Assembly (NCBI GenBank): GCA_021740915.1
Contig: JAIOYW010000007.1
Location: forward strand, 150,546 to 214,545
DNA: 64,000 nt
Direction: 5' to 3'
Origin: Ignavibacteriales bacterium
Lineage (GTDB): Bacteria; Bacteroidota; Ignavibacteria; Ignavibacteriales; Melioribacteraceae
In this document: piece by piece, positions 45,015 through 54,200 of the stretch
Position numbering within the stretch: position 1 is the stretch's first letter
How the letters are laid out: every line of letters starts with the position of its first letter
Program-made: the position numbers and the translations under genes
Notes under the pieces: model-generated
Told to the model about the DNA's origin: nothing
Database searches by the model: none
Seen by the model: only the letters and a program-made list of their open reading frames with translations

Positions 45015-45580
45015 TTCTTCTCCGAATAATCCTGCAATTTTGCTATCGATTCGCTGCCGTATGCTCTGGTCAGTGCTTCGTTACAAAATTCCAGGACATT
45101 AAGTCCCGTCTTCTGACCTTTCTTTAGAGCTGGTGAGCATTCGTCATATTTCTCAAAACGAAGCACCGGACCTCCAAAATCTCTTACCCTAACCGGGAAA
45201 AGATGACAGGAAATCGGCTTTAAAAAATCGATTCTTCCATCACGGTATGCCCGTTCAATGCCACATTTTGCGATGTCGCCATCGTAATACACGAAAACAC
45301 ATGCTTGCTTTTTATAGCTTCTGGTCATAAGAATACCCTCCTTTTCTTCCCAGAAACTGTTTTTCTCAATCTGCTTTAAATGCTCTGAGGGAAGATACTC
45401 CTTTATCACTCCAAGATTCTTATCAATCATCGAAATCTCAGTGTCAGTAACAGGTGCACCATAATCGCTTTTCATTGTACAGCACGCACCTTTGCATTTG
45501 CTTAAATCGCACGTGAATTTAGTGGTAAGAATTTCTTCGTTAACCAGCAAACCGTCAATCTGAATGAATTTACTATCCAT
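45008..45580 (-). CDS. DUF3109 Cys-rich protein
   Basis: A 190-residue protein with a Cys cluster resembling YkgJ-type proteins: FTCDLSKCKGACCTMKSDYG, then KQACVFVYY, KCGIER and ISCHLFPVRVRDFGG. It probably binds zinc or an iron-sulfur cluster. The function is unknown; it is conserved across Bacteroidota. First gene of the six-gene operon that runs through rpoN to hslU. Confidence 0.88.
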   Translation of the reverse strand: MDSKFIQIDGLLVNEEILTTKFTCDLSKCKGACCTMKSDYGAPVTDTEISMIDKNLGVIKEYLPSEHLKQIEKNSFWEEKEGILMTRSYKKQACVFVYYDGDIAKCGIERAYRDGRIDFLKPISCHLFPVRVRDFGGPVLRFEKYDECSPALKKGQKTGLNVLEFCNEALTRAYGSESIAKLQDYSEKKC

Positions 45581-45940
45581 AGTTGGAATAATTTTTGATA
45601 GCTAATATATAATAAAATTGGGAATTTTGAGAAAAGAGACAAATGCTTTTGGCTCTCTAATAGAAATTTCGATTAATAATGGCATTAATCGACCATCAAA
45701 ATACTACTGCTCCTTCTGGTCAGCCGAAAATTTTAGACTTACCCAATGTGATTGTTAAACCCGTCTGCAATTTTACCCCCGTCAAAAAAGTCTAACGTGG
45801 AATTTAATATTTACGGCACATGTTCGATGGCATTTCTTGAAAAATTACATTTATTATATATTCTTATCGGATCGGATAGAATAGAGACCCGGAGAAAATA
45901 ACTTTTCCGTATTTTTCTGCTTTTATATTTGCGGGGTTAA
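45581..45940. other. Intergenic stretch between divergent DUF3109 and SDR genes
   Basis: 360 bases with no gene I can support on either strand. A TATATTTG (-7 type) lies at 45924-45931, so close to the SDR ATG at 45941 that the message would have almost no leader; no good -33 is present. No decayed reading frame or RNA gene was recognised. Confidence 0.4.
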
Positions 45941-46708
45941 ATGAATTCAGATAATTTCTTTCGTGGTCAAAATATTCTTATTACCGGAGCAAGTACAGGA
46001 ATTGGAAGAGCTCTCGCAGAAAATCTTGCACATAAAGACAACAAATTAATACTTGTTTCTCGCCGGGTAGAATTATTCGAGGAAATATTAAGGATAAGAA
46101 AAGATAATGTGTTAGTCCTGAAATGTGATGTTTCGGACAGGGAGTCGGTTAGAAGTGCCTATACCGAAGTTCAGAAATTTTGCGAGGTACCTGATATTAG
46201 CATTCTGAATTCCGGAGTTGGCTTCCATATGACTCCGGATAATTATGACTCCAGACTTGCTGAGATCACAATGGGCACCAATTTTATGGGCGTTATTTAC
46301 TGGATTGAACAGTTGCTGCCTGACCTTATAAAAAAGGGCTCGGGAATGATTGCAGGAGTTTCCAGCCTCGCTGACGCAAATGGTTTTTCAGGAAGCGGAT
46401 TCTATTGTGCAAGTAAGGCGGCGCTTTCCGTTTACATGCAGGGACTTCGAACAGAACTAAAAAGTCGTGGTATAAAAGTAATTACTATAAAGCCCGGATT
46501 TGTAAAAACACCGATGACGGATAAAAACAATTTCGAAATGCCTCTAATAATGTCAGCAGAAAAAGCCGCAACAATTATTCTTGAAGGCATAAAAAAAGGG
46601 AAACCAATAATTCAGTTTCCCTTTCCAATTGTTTTTGCAACCCGGCTTATTTCTTTGCTGCCCGAAAAACTATATCAGTTTTTAGCGGGTTTAAAAAAAT
46701 CTGATTGA
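45941..46708 (+). CDS. Short-chain dehydrogenase/reductase
   Basis: A 255-residue classical SDR. It has the cofactor motif TGASTGIG at 15-22, the NSGVG stretch at 90-94 and the catalytic Ser141 or 142 with Tyr155 and Lys159 (YCASKAAL). NADPH preference is suggested by the basic VSRR at 39-42. A C-terminal hydrophobic stretch (FPFPIVFATRLISLLPEKLY) may touch the membrane, as in fatty-acid or sphingoid-base reductases. Substrate not known. Converges on the large GH13 gene with a three-base gap. Confidence 0.9.
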   Translation: MNSDNFFRGQNILITGASTGIGRALAENLAHKDNKLILVSRRVELFEEILRIRKDNVLVLKCDVSDRESVRSAYTEVQKFCEVPDISILNSGVGFHMTPDNYDSRLAEITMGTNFMGVIYWIEQLLPDLIKKGSGMIAGVSSLADANGFSGSGFYCASKAALSVYMQGLRTELKSRGIKVITIKPGFVKTPMTDKNNFEMPLIMSAEKAATIILEGIKKGKPIIQFPFPIVFATRLISLLPEKLYQFLAGLKKSD

Positions 46709-46711
46709 ACG

Positions 46712-49099
46712 TCATTTATTCAGTTCAAACATCTTCCAACTATAGCCTGGAATAGTCACCGGGATAGAATTATCAGTAACAGAAATCGTTTCACCACCTT
46801 CAAGATCAGCAGCCAGAACTGCGGCAAAAAGAGCCGGCAATTTAAGATTGATTGTTTTCGATTCTGAATTTTTATTCAATACAATCAAAACTCGCTGATT
46901 CAAATCTGACCTGACATAAGCAAAAACGGAATTATCGGCAAAAAGTGTGTAAAAATCGCCATATCGCAGGGCGCTGTTAGAATTTCTCAGCGCTGTAAGT
47001 TTTTTTGTGGCTTCCAGCATTGCCTGTTCATCCGATGACAGGTCGCTTCCGAAACGCATCATCCTGCGATTATCGGGGTCAGATGCTCCGGTCATACCAA
47101 ATTCGCTGCCATAGTATATGACGGGAAGTCCCGGGATCGACATCATATATGCAAGGTAAATTCCGGCTTTTTTATAGCTAAGGGGATCTTCAACCTGGGG
47201 CGGATTTGACCATGCCTCGGCGGATGCATCCCATTTGCCCGGATCAATGTCGCCATCGGTATAAGCCATATAACGGACTTTATCATGACTATCCATAATG
47301 TTGCCCATAAGATGAAGTTCTCCGTAAACACTAAAAGTTTTTTTCATCTCTTTGGACAACGATTCAAATGATTCGTCTTTTTTCAGAAATACCATCCGTG
47401 CGACATCGTAAAGATTAAAATTAAATTGTGCGCTTAATTGTCCGTTGTTCACATAAGAACTGATTAGGTCGTAACCACCGAAAGTTTCGCCAATCTGATA
47501 AAGTTTTTTACCCTGTCTTTCTTCTATATTACTTTTGAGTTTGAATGTAAGCTTTCTCCAAAACTCGTTTGGAACATGTTTAACCGCATCATGACGAAAA
47601 CCATCGGCACCCGTTTCATTGAGCCACCAAACCGCGTTATCGGTCATAATTTCAAGTGCAGCTTTTGATCCAAGATAGTCAAAAGAAGGCAGATATGGCT
47701 CAAACCAAGTGGTCAGCCGGTATTCATCCCAAAAACGGATATTTTTCCTGCCGTCCGGAAGATCAAGAATCCCGAACCAGTCACGGTGATTCACAAAAAA
47801 CGGATGGTCCTTATGAACGTGGTTAGAGACAAAATCGAGCAGTACCCGAATTTTTTTTTCGTGGGCTTTTTTAACGAGTAATTTCAGATTTTCCATTGTC
47901 CCGAAATGTTCCTCCACCCGCTGATAATGAACAGGCCAGTATCCATGATATCCAGAGTACCATCTGTGGGGCTCCGGATATTCCTGAAAAGCTATTGATG
48001 GATTATCGTAAACCGGTGAAATCCATAAAGTATTTATGCCGAGATCAGTGAAATAATTATCATCAATTTTATTAATTATTCCTGCCAGGTCACCGCCCTG
48101 ATAATTTGCCTGTTTAAATAGTGAATCATGAATAATTGGCTGGTTAAGTGATTCATCTCCATCATTAAATCGGTCAATCATAAGTGAATAAATAATCCCG
48201 TCGAACCAGGAGTTAATTTCTTCTGATTTTCCAGCAGGTTCACCATTATAAAAAGCGATTATCTGTGTGTTTGTAGCTCCGCCGGGAATATTTCTCACCA
48301 CCCGCAGAATATTTTCACCTCTCATATCATCGCCCGTCAGATCAATGGTAATTCTATCACCATTGATTCCGATCTTATCGCCTGGAACTGGTTCATTGTT
48401 AAAAAGAGCAATGATTTCATCTTTGCCGGAGGACGGCGAAAAGAAGGTTATTTTTTGTCCATCCTCTTTTTTATACTCGTCGAGATATAAAAAATTGTCA
48501 ATATCACTTTTCATATCTTCAACGATGAGGACATTGTTAAAACTCCCCATCCCGTTCGGGGAAACATTTTTATTTCCCGGGTCAACAATTTCCTGACCAT
48601 CACCATAAATCTTATATTCATAGCGTCCGGGAACAAGCATCAGATCAACTGAATAGATACCATCCTTGTCTTCGTCGGACATAAAATGCTGAAGACGATT
48701 CCAGCTATTAAATGTGCCGAAAACCGTGAGATTTTTATATTCCTTCTCAGGTTTATATGAGAAAGTGAATTTCTCGCGGTAGTTTGATCTGACAGGTATT
48801 GCATAGCCCACATTTCTGAAAGTAAAATTAATTAACTTCACCCCGGTAAAATTTTTTGTCGGCGTTATCACCAACAGCCCCGAAGAAACTTCAAATTTCA
48901 GGTCAAAATATGCTGTTTCATTAAAACTGATTCCCTCATATGATTCAGAGAAGAACAAATCGCCTATAAACAGGCTGTCAGTTTCACCAAAAGCCACATT
49001 AATAAAAGGGATAAGATCATTAATCTTTTTTTCAGGTTTTGTAGAACACGAGAGCAGAAGAATTAAAGGTAAAATTAGTAGGAAAGATTTCTTTGTCAT
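46712..49099 (-). CDS. Large GH13 lipoprotein with early-set (CBM48-like) domain
   Basis: A 795-residue surface amylase. Lipobox LLLSC gives Cys18. Residues 115-195 form a CBM48/AMPK-like early-set domain (NLTVFGTFNSWNRLQHFMSD), a second sandwich follows, and the catalytic barrel spans about 298-700 with Asp504 (GFRHDAV), Glu538 (QIGETFG) and Asp606 (MDSHDKVR); a C-terminal beta domain closes it. The arrangement is like cyclomaltodextrinase/neopullulanase-type enzymes made as outer-membrane lipoproteins. Substrates would be maltodextrins or cyclodextrins. It is unlinked to other sugar genes. Confidence 0.9.
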   Translation of the reverse strand: MTKKSFLLILPLILLLSCSTKPEKKINDLIPFINVAFGETDSLFIGDLFFSESYEGISFNETAYFDLKFEVSSGLLVITPTKNFTGVKLINFTFRNVGYAIPVRSNYREKFTFSYKPEKEYKNLTVFGTFNSWNRLQHFMSDEDKDGIYSVDLMLVPGRYEYKIYGDGQEIVDPGNKNVSPNGMGSFNNVLIVEDMKSDIDNFLYLDEYKKEDGQKITFFSPSSGKDEIIALFNNEPVPGDKIGINGDRITIDLTGDDMRGENILRVVRNIPGGATNTQIIAFYNGEPAGKSEEINSWFDGIIYSLMIDRFNDGDESLNQPIIHDSLFKQANYQGGDLAGIINKIDDNYFTDLGINTLWISPVYDNPSIAFQEYPEPHRWYSGYHGYWPVHYQRVEEHFGTMENLKLLVKKAHEKKIRVLLDFVSNHVHKDHPFFVNHRDWFGILDLPDGRKNIRFWDEYRLTTWFEPYLPSFDYLGSKAALEIMTDNAVWWLNETGADGFRHDAVKHVPNEFWRKLTFKLKSNIEERQGKKLYQIGETFGGYDLISSYVNNGQLSAQFNFNLYDVARMVFLKKDESFESLSKEMKKTFSVYGELHLMGNIMDSHDKVRYMAYTDGDIDPGKWDASAEAWSNPPQVEDPLSYKKAGIYLAYMMSIPGLPVIYYGSEFGMTGASDPDNRRMMRFGSDLSSDEQAMLEATKKLTALRNSNSALRYGDFYTLFADNSVFAYVRSDLNQRVLIVLNKNSESKTINLKLPALFAAVLAADLEGGETISVTDNSIPVTIPGYSWKMFELNK

Positions 49100-49189
49100 T
49101 TTTGGGCCGAGAGAATTATTGTAATATTTAAAAATAATGAAATCAGGGGATAAGCTGAAAATTCCGGCAGATAAAACATAATTATTTGA

Positions 49190-49849
49190 TCAGACTGCAG
49201 GAAAATGTTTTACGAAAAATTTGTCCAGATCGTCCATTGAGGGTATATAGAAAACATTTGAATACTCTTCCAGGCTCTTGATGGCATCATGATCAAATGC
49301 CTGTCCCCCAACAATTATTTTTAGGTCTGAACAATCTGACCTGATGAGTTCGATCAATTTATAAACCCGAACAACATTCATATATAAATTATTCGATATC
49401 CCTAAAACATCGGGGCGTTTTTCACTTATTATATTTAATACCTCAGTCCTGGGTGTGTTGGCACCAAGAAAAACTGATGTCCATCCATTAAGTTCAAAAT
49501 AGTCGGAAATTACCCTGGCGCCGAGTTCATGAAATTCTTTATCAACACATGTCATTATAACTTTTCGTCCATTCCTCGGTGTCTGCAGTATTTTTGGATA
49601 AACGAGTTCAATTACACTTTCAGTTATTTTGGTCGCAACATGCTCGGTCGAGATTGAAGTGCGGGAATTTTCCCAAAGATGGCCAATTCTGTACATCGAT
49701 TTCTGCAAGAGATCTACGTAGAGCTTTTTTACGTCGATGTTTGCATCGAGTTGCTCCTGCACAATTTTAATACAGGTAAATTTGTCCCCATCAAGCAAAG
49801 CACTGAGATAATGGAGATAAACAGCTTGTGAAATGTTTTTTTCAGGCAT
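49190..49849 (-). CDS. Free-standing cobalamin-binding domain protein, CarH-type
   Basis: A 219-residue protein made only of the two domains that bind B12 in the photoreceptor CarH. The helical cap (about 10-90) has Trp59 and Glu69-His70, the Wx9EH motif of CarH/LitR proteins; the Rossmann-like domain (about 95-215) has Glu105-x-His107-x-x-Gly110, the base-off His ligand motif, and VGGQAF near 180. The MerR-type DNA-binding domain is absent. It would sense light, oxygen or cobalamin status through a partner. It ends an operon with a methyltransferase and a PAP2 protein. Confidence 0.85.
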   Translation of the reverse strand: MPEKNISQAVYLHYLSALLDGDKFTCIKIVQEQLDANIDVKKLYVDLLQKSMYRIGHLWENSRTSISTEHVATKITESVIELVYPKILQTPRNGRKVIMTCVDKEFHELGARVISDYFELNGWTSVFLGANTPRTEVLNIISEKRPDVLGISNNLYMNVVRVYKLIELIRSDCSDLKIIVGGQAFDHDAIKSLEEYSNVFYIPSMDDLDKFFVKHFPAV

Positions 49850-49852
49850 CGC

Positions 49853-50485
49853 CTAATTATTTAGTATTCTGTTAATCAATTTATTGCCAAGATAAAAACT
49901 GGCTGGTGCAAAGAAAAAAGCAGCAAAAACGTCGATTGTATAATGAACATGCTGCAAAATAACCGCTACTCCAACCAATAATGTTAAAACAAAAAACAGT
50001 CTCTTTAAGTTCTTTTCCTGAACAGAAAGTAATAAAATGATCATCGTCCCTGTATGACCTGAGAAAAACAAATCTTTTGCGGGAGTGCTGCCTTTGGCAA
50101 AAGCCGAAACAATCGGATCGACAAGCGGTATCATTGCGGCAGGTGGTTCGAGCGGAAGCAGAAATATAGTGATCAACCGGAGACAGAGCATTACTGAATA
50201 AGCGAGACATGCTGTAGTAAAAATAGCAGGGTATGGTGACACTTTTATGAGTGCAAGAATTATCGATGAGTAAATAAGAAAGAATGTAATCCAATTAAGG
50301 TTAATTGGATTAAACAGATTGAGGATAGGGTCATTAATAATGACTCCGGGGCGAGCCTCATTGAAGTCCAGCAGTGTGCCTGTAATGAAGAACAAAGATA
50401 CCATAAGTAAAAATGAGAAAAAGAATGCAAATCTCTCCCTCTTTCCCTTAAGAAAGTTTTTCCAGTTAATAATACGTAAATTCAT
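49853..50485 (-). CDS. PAP2/sphingomyelin-synthase-like membrane phosphatase
   Basis: A 210-residue protein with about six helices. The catalytic motifs are FFSGHTGTMIILLL (first His) and LQHVHYTIDVFAAFF (second His with Asp), matching the C-terminal PAP2 subfamily related to sphingomyelin synthase. It likely acts on phospho-lipid headgroups at the outer face of the inner membrane. The classical KxxxxxxRP motif is not evident. It is three bases from the B12-binding gene. Confidence 0.8.
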   Translation of the reverse strand: MNLRIINWKNFLKGKRERFAFFFSFLLMVSLFFITGTLLDFNEARPGVIINDPILNLFNPINLNWITFFLIYSSIILALIKVSPYPAIFTTACLAYSVMLCLRLITIFLLPLEPPAAMIPLVDPIVSAFAKGSTPAKDLFFSGHTGTMIILLLSVQEKNLKRLFFVLTLLVGVAVILQHVHYTIDVFAAFFFAPASFYLGNKLINRILNN

Positions 50486-50495
50486 CTCAGGTCAG

Positions 50496-51092
50496 TTATA
50501 GTTTAAGTCCCAGAAAACGGACTACAGATGCCTCACCCTTATGCTTATCACCTTCATTGAGCAAAACAATCTCTTTAGAAAATTCAATTATGTCCATTTC
50601 GGCAAAATCATTATACAAATCTTCCAGCGAGTAAAGAAGTTTCTCATCCCTGGGTCCGCCGGAATTGTACTTCAATTGATCCTTCTCAAACGATTCAAGT
50701 ATTAGGGCTCCGCCTATTTTGAGGCTGCTTATTAATTTTTTATGGAAAATCTCACGTTCTTCTTCAGGCATGTGCACAAAAATCAAAGCAATTGCATCAT
50801 AAAAATTCTTCCTGGGAACAAATTCATTAAGGTTTTGCACCTTATAGATGATAGAAACATTCTGGAAACGGGCCAGAGCTTCGGCTTTTGTTTTGGCTGA
50901 CTGACTGAAATCTACGGCTTCTGTCTGCCATCCAAGAGTAGCAGCATATACGGAATTTCTTCCCTCACCGTCACCTGGCAGGAGTATTCTGCCAGGAATA
51001 ATATCGGAAATCTTTTCTTTAAAATATTCATTTGGATTAGTTCCATAAACATATTTTTCTCCGGAATATGTCTCATCCCAAAGCTCTTTCAA
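50496..51092 (-). CDS. Class I SAM-dependent methyltransferase (TehB-like)
   Basis: A 198-residue methyltransferase. The opening LWDETYSGEKYVYGTNPNEY and motif I GRILLPGDGEGRNSVYAATLG, with VDFSQSAKTKAEALA behind it, match the TehB/thiopurine-methyltransferase-like family often annotated for tellurite or thiol compounds. First gene of the operon with PAP2 and the B12-binding protein (gaps 10 and 3 bases). Confidence 0.85.
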   Translation of the reverse strand: MKELWDETYSGEKYVYGTNPNEYFKEKISDIIPGRILLPGDGEGRNSVYAATLGWQTEAVDFSQSAKTKAEALARFQNVSIIYKVQNLNEFVPRKNFYDAIALIFVHMPEEEREIFHKKLISSLKIGGALILESFEKDQLKYNSGGPRDEKLLYSLEDLYNDFAEMDIIEFSKEIVLLNEGDKHKGEASVVRFLGLKL

Positions 51093-51189
51093 TTTGCTGC
51101 TCCCATGCTATAAATTTAGATAATATTTATTCAAAATTGTTAATAATATTTGTTTAAATTCATTTTCAAGTAAAAATTTTCAGTGGCAG

Positions 51190-51606
51190 TTAATTACTGA
51201 CTGAGAAAGGATCGGACCAGCCACATTCATTAGGATTCTGGCTGGAAGAAATTTTGATTTTATAGTGGACTGACGACTTCAGAGTATCCGGGATACGCCA
51301 TAAAAACGATTCCGAAAAAGCCTGATTTTTTACAATAGTCGTCCATAAACTTGTTTTTCTGTATAGTTCAATATTTATGTATTTTAATTCAGGATGAATA
51401 TTATATTGTATAAAAAGAGATTCTCCCTTTTTCCATGTTTCTGCGGGTTGAGGAGATAAAAAAGTGAATTTTGTGCCTTTGACCTGGTTATCAATAATCA
51501 GATCTCCCTCTGATATGTTGCTGTTATTCCTGCATCCTCCCAGAGATACTGCTGTTAAAATAAAAGCGAAGACTGCGACAAATTGCTTACTGTTAAACAT
51601 TTTCAT
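51190..51606 (-). CDS. Lipoprotein with Kre9/KNH-like Ig-type domain
   Basis: A 138-residue lipoprotein from the ATG at 51606, overlapping the RDD gene by 14 bases; the frame is open farther upstream inside that gene. Lipobox LGGC follows a good signal peptide (FVAVFAFILTAVSLGG). The mature domain reads like the Ser/Thr-rich GPI-anchored/Kre9 N-terminal type (ITFLSP-like start FTFLSPQPAETWKKGESLFI, FLWRIPDTLKSSVHYKIKIS). A surface or matrix-binding role is inferred. Confidence 0.7.
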   Translation of the reverse strand: MKMFNSKQFVAVFAFILTAVSLGGCRNNSNISEGDLIIDNQVKGTKFTFLSPQPAETWKKGESLFIQYNIHPELKYINIELYRKTSLWTTIVKNQAFSESFLWRIPDTLKSSVHYKIKISSSQNPNECGWSDPFSVSN

Positions 51607-52150
51607 CTTTGTTTTTATAATTGGGATAAAAATACTCTGTTGAAAATGTTCTTTCAATTACCACGCAGCCAGTGATCATATCGTGTAACGTTTGTTTTCT
51701 AAATGTGAATGCGGCCATGAGGTATCCCAGACCGAAGGTAAATCCTGTAATAATTTTAGCAAAATATCTTGCCGAGGCTTTCGCGAAAGAGATTCTATTT
51801 TGGGCAAGATCAGTCACTCGCAATGAAAGAATCATTTTACCAGGAGTACTCATTTTTTGTGAGGATTCAAAGAAAGCATAATAAAGCCACTGAATAATCA
51901 CAGAAAAAATAACAAATACCAGTACTGAGATAGCTAAGATCAACTCCGGCATCATTTCTATATCCATCTTGAAATCAACACGGGAAATATAATATTGATC
52001 TGAGGAGGGATGAAAAATATCGGAAATACCGAAAAAAAGTATTAAAAAAGGAAATAGTAATGTCACAAGAGCAAAACCAATGATAAACTGATCCAGTAAA
52101 TGGGCTGCAACTCTTTTCCAAAAACCGCAATATTTGACCTGTGCCTGCAT
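51593..52150 (-). CDS. RDD-family membrane protein
   Basis: A 185-residue RDD protein with the family signature near the N-terminus, FWKRVAAHLLDQFIIGFALV, and the later SQKMSTPGKMILSLRVTDLA and FRKQTLHDMITGCVVIER. Three to four transmembrane helices. Function of most RDD proteins is unknown; some are linked to ion antiport. It overlaps the following small lipoprotein gene. Confidence 0.85.
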   Translation of the reverse strand: MQAQVKYCGFWKRVAAHLLDQFIIGFALVTLLFPFLILFFGISDIFHPSSDQYYISRVDFKMDIEMMPELILAISVLVFVIFSVIIQWLYYAFFESSQKMSTPGKMILSLRVTDLAQNRISFAKASARYFAKIITGFTFGLGYLMAAFTFRKQTLHDMITGCVVIERTFSTEYFYPNYKNKDENV

Positions 52151-52220
52151 TTATTTATTAATTCAAATCCTTACGTCAATTTATAAAATATAATTTACAA
52201 TTTAAAGTGTCTGATAATAG

Positions 52221-52249
52221 TTATTTATTAACAAAATGATAATAAATAA
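52221..52249. repeat. AT-only 10-bp inverted repeat
   Basis: TTATTTATTA at 52221-52230 is complementary to TAATAAATAA at 52240-52249 around a 9-base loop. It lies between the M64 peptidase stop and the RDD start; it may be an operator or simply AT-rich DNA, since it makes a weak RNA hairpin. Confidence 0.4.
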
Positions 52250-52322
52250 GTTTCGTAATCTGATCACTGAAATAGTCATGATAAATCCGCAACGCATAAT
52301 CATGCCTGATCATTGATATTTG

Positions 52323-53789
52323 CTATTCGGCATAGAAACTGATAACCTTTATAAGGTGTGCTTCACAAACCTTACAGAATGGTTTATCGCCTTTAGTAAA
52401 CATAATGCAGTCTAACATAGGACGATAAAGACCAGTCGAAACGTACCCGGCACCCTCAAAAGCTCCAACCTGGCCAGTGAATTTGCTGCCTGCAAGGAAT
52501 TGATCGACATTCTCTGAATGAGCCTTATCCTTCATAGCATAATCAGCTTCAGCCATTGCAATTATCTGTGGATCAGCCTTTTCCTTCTTTAATCTCGTAA
52601 TATTGTTATTCAATTCAGCCCGTTGTTCCTGCCATTCAATATCCATTTTATCATAATCAGCTTTCTCCCAGGGTGTTGGGATCTCAATCCCGGGTGTTGA
52701 AAGATCAGCCCACTTCAGATATTCTTTTTCTCTCAGAGCCGTAATATTTGCTTCATTTGGTTCAATCCCGGTAGGATAGAAATCGTTATATGCTGTTGAA
52801 GAAGTATAATATTCATCAGCAAGTCCGCCAAATGAGTGACCAAACTCATGCAGGAAAAGATATTTGGAGAACTGTGCATCCGCTGTAAAAGTACAGAATG
52901 AATTGTAAATACCTCCCCCGCCATAACGTTTGTGGTTGACCATCACATAAATTGCATCGAATGGGACATATGCTGCAAGGTCCTGTATCGCCTTATTATC
53001 TTCTGTAAGCAGATATCTTTCAGAACCGAGTGAATTGAACGTTGTATTCAGGATTGTATTCCTAAAAATTCCCGCTCTAGGTTCATCGGTGCCGGATTCA
53101 ACAGAGGGCTTAAAAACTCCGTAGATATTAAAACTTTGTTTTAAACTTTTATAAGGCTCCTGTTCAAAAATATATCCCTTGAACTTTTCCAGATCATCAA
53201 CAAATTTATCGTATTCGGAAAGAGTGAATCCCTCAGCAAGAATTGCAATATCTACTTTGGAAGCAGGATCCCCTCCGGTAAAAGCCTTCACTATCCTGAC
53301 AGCAGGATCATTAAGTGTCTCGAAAATTATATTCGGCTCACGGGGGTCAATTTCCTGCGAGAATATCGCATCAAATCCGTTCATTCGATTTCGCTTTTCC
53401 ACAACAAACCTTATTTTATCTTTTGGAAACGGAATAACCGCCGTTTCATGATATGCCTTCCTTCTGCCGCCTATGGCTGGACCAGAGGTCTGATACTCAC
53501 CAAAGTACGAGTCAAAACCTTTGGAAAAAATCAGTTCTCCGGCAGTGACAGAATATACCCGGATGTAATACCTTCCATTATTAAACGGATCAATCAAATT
53601 CTTATTATTCCTGCTCCACCCTTCATACCGGAATATGCGGTCAATGCAAATTTCTTCGTTTACAGAGTTGCCCATATGGATGTAATCTATGCGCATAACA
53701 GCATCTTCAAAGAATTTTGTAAATTCCTGCGCTTCAGATTTAATACTGAAAATACTTATTAGAATTAACAGTCTGGCAAGATTTTTCAT
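52323..53789 (-). CDS. M64-family (IgA-peptidase-like) secreted metallopeptidase
   Basis: A 488-residue exported peptidase with signal peptide (LARLLILISIFSIKSEAQ). The zinc site is H314-E-F-G-H318 followed by the third-ligand region GGLADEYY (Asp325), the M64 signature. An N-terminal beta-sandwich (about 25-160) precedes the catalytic domain, as in this family. Unlike many Bacteroidota relatives there is no NYPNPFNP-type T9SS sorting domain. It could degrade host or environmental proteins; no neighbour clarifies this. Confidence 0.9.
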   Translation of the reverse strand: MKNLARLLILISIFSIKSEAQEFTKFFEDAVMRIDYIHMGNSVNEEICIDRIFRYEGWSRNNKNLIDPFNNGRYYIRVYSVTAGELIFSKGFDSYFGEYQTSGPAIGGRRKAYHETAVIPFPKDKIRFVVEKRNRMNGFDAIFSQEIDPREPNIIFETLNDPAVRIVKAFTGGDPASKVDIAILAEGFTLSEYDKFVDDLEKFKGYIFEQEPYKSLKQSFNIYGVFKPSVESGTDEPRAGIFRNTILNTTFNSLGSERYLLTEDNKAIQDLAAYVPFDAIYVMVNHKRYGGGGIYNSFCTFTADAQFSKYLFLHEFGHSFGGLADEYYTSSTAYNDFYPTGIEPNEANITALREKEYLKWADLSTPGIEIPTPWEKADYDKMDIEWQEQRAELNNNITRLKKEKADPQIIAMAEADYAMKDKAHSENVDQFLAGSKFTGQVGAFEGAGYVSTGLYRPMLDCIMFTKGDKPFCKVCEAHLIKVISFYAE

Positions 53790-54200
53790 TGTAATCGTCC
53801 GGATAATTAAAGATTTTTTATTCAGTAAATAAAATTACAAAGAATGGTGGAAAACGGAGACTTTTTCGGCGAAAAATCAGAATATCTCCCCCAAAAACAA
53901 CAACAAATCAAAGAAATATTATAGTCTGTCAATCATTTTGTCTGGTTTTCCAAATAATGATTAATAATTGCGCCAATCCTCATGAATGCTCTTTCGCAAA
54001 AAATTGGATTTAAATATTCACAATCATTTACAAAGAAATAGATTATTCGAACATGAGTTGCTTCATTTATTGCCTTATTTAGAATGATAATAAGGCGGGA
54101 ATTTTTCATGTGAATTTTGTGAATGCACTTACGCTTCTATTTATGCTTTTGTAACAAAATAGAATTCCGGGCGTCCAAATTCGGAAAGTAAAGGAATCAG
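53790..54200. other. Intergenic stretch with palindromes and a candidate promoter
   Basis: 411 bases between divergent genes with no supported gene. It contains a palindrome TTTTTCG-G-CGAAAAA at 53862-53876 and a GCCTTAT/ATAAGGC inverted repeat near 54072-54096. A candidate promoter for the oxidoreductase gene is TTTG 54116-54119, 18 bases, TATTTATG 54138-54145. An AGGA ribosome site precedes the ATG at 54201. Confidence 0.45.

Noticed and set aside
45581..45940. Possible decayed gene or RNA gene in a 360-base gap
   Set aside because: Stops in all frames, no tRNA arm or conserved RNA motif recognised, and no similarity pattern to neighbours.
46705..46728. TTGAAC/GTTCAA inverted repeat over the convergent stops
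   Set aside because: Only six base pairs, long loop and no T-tract; too weak to call a terminator.
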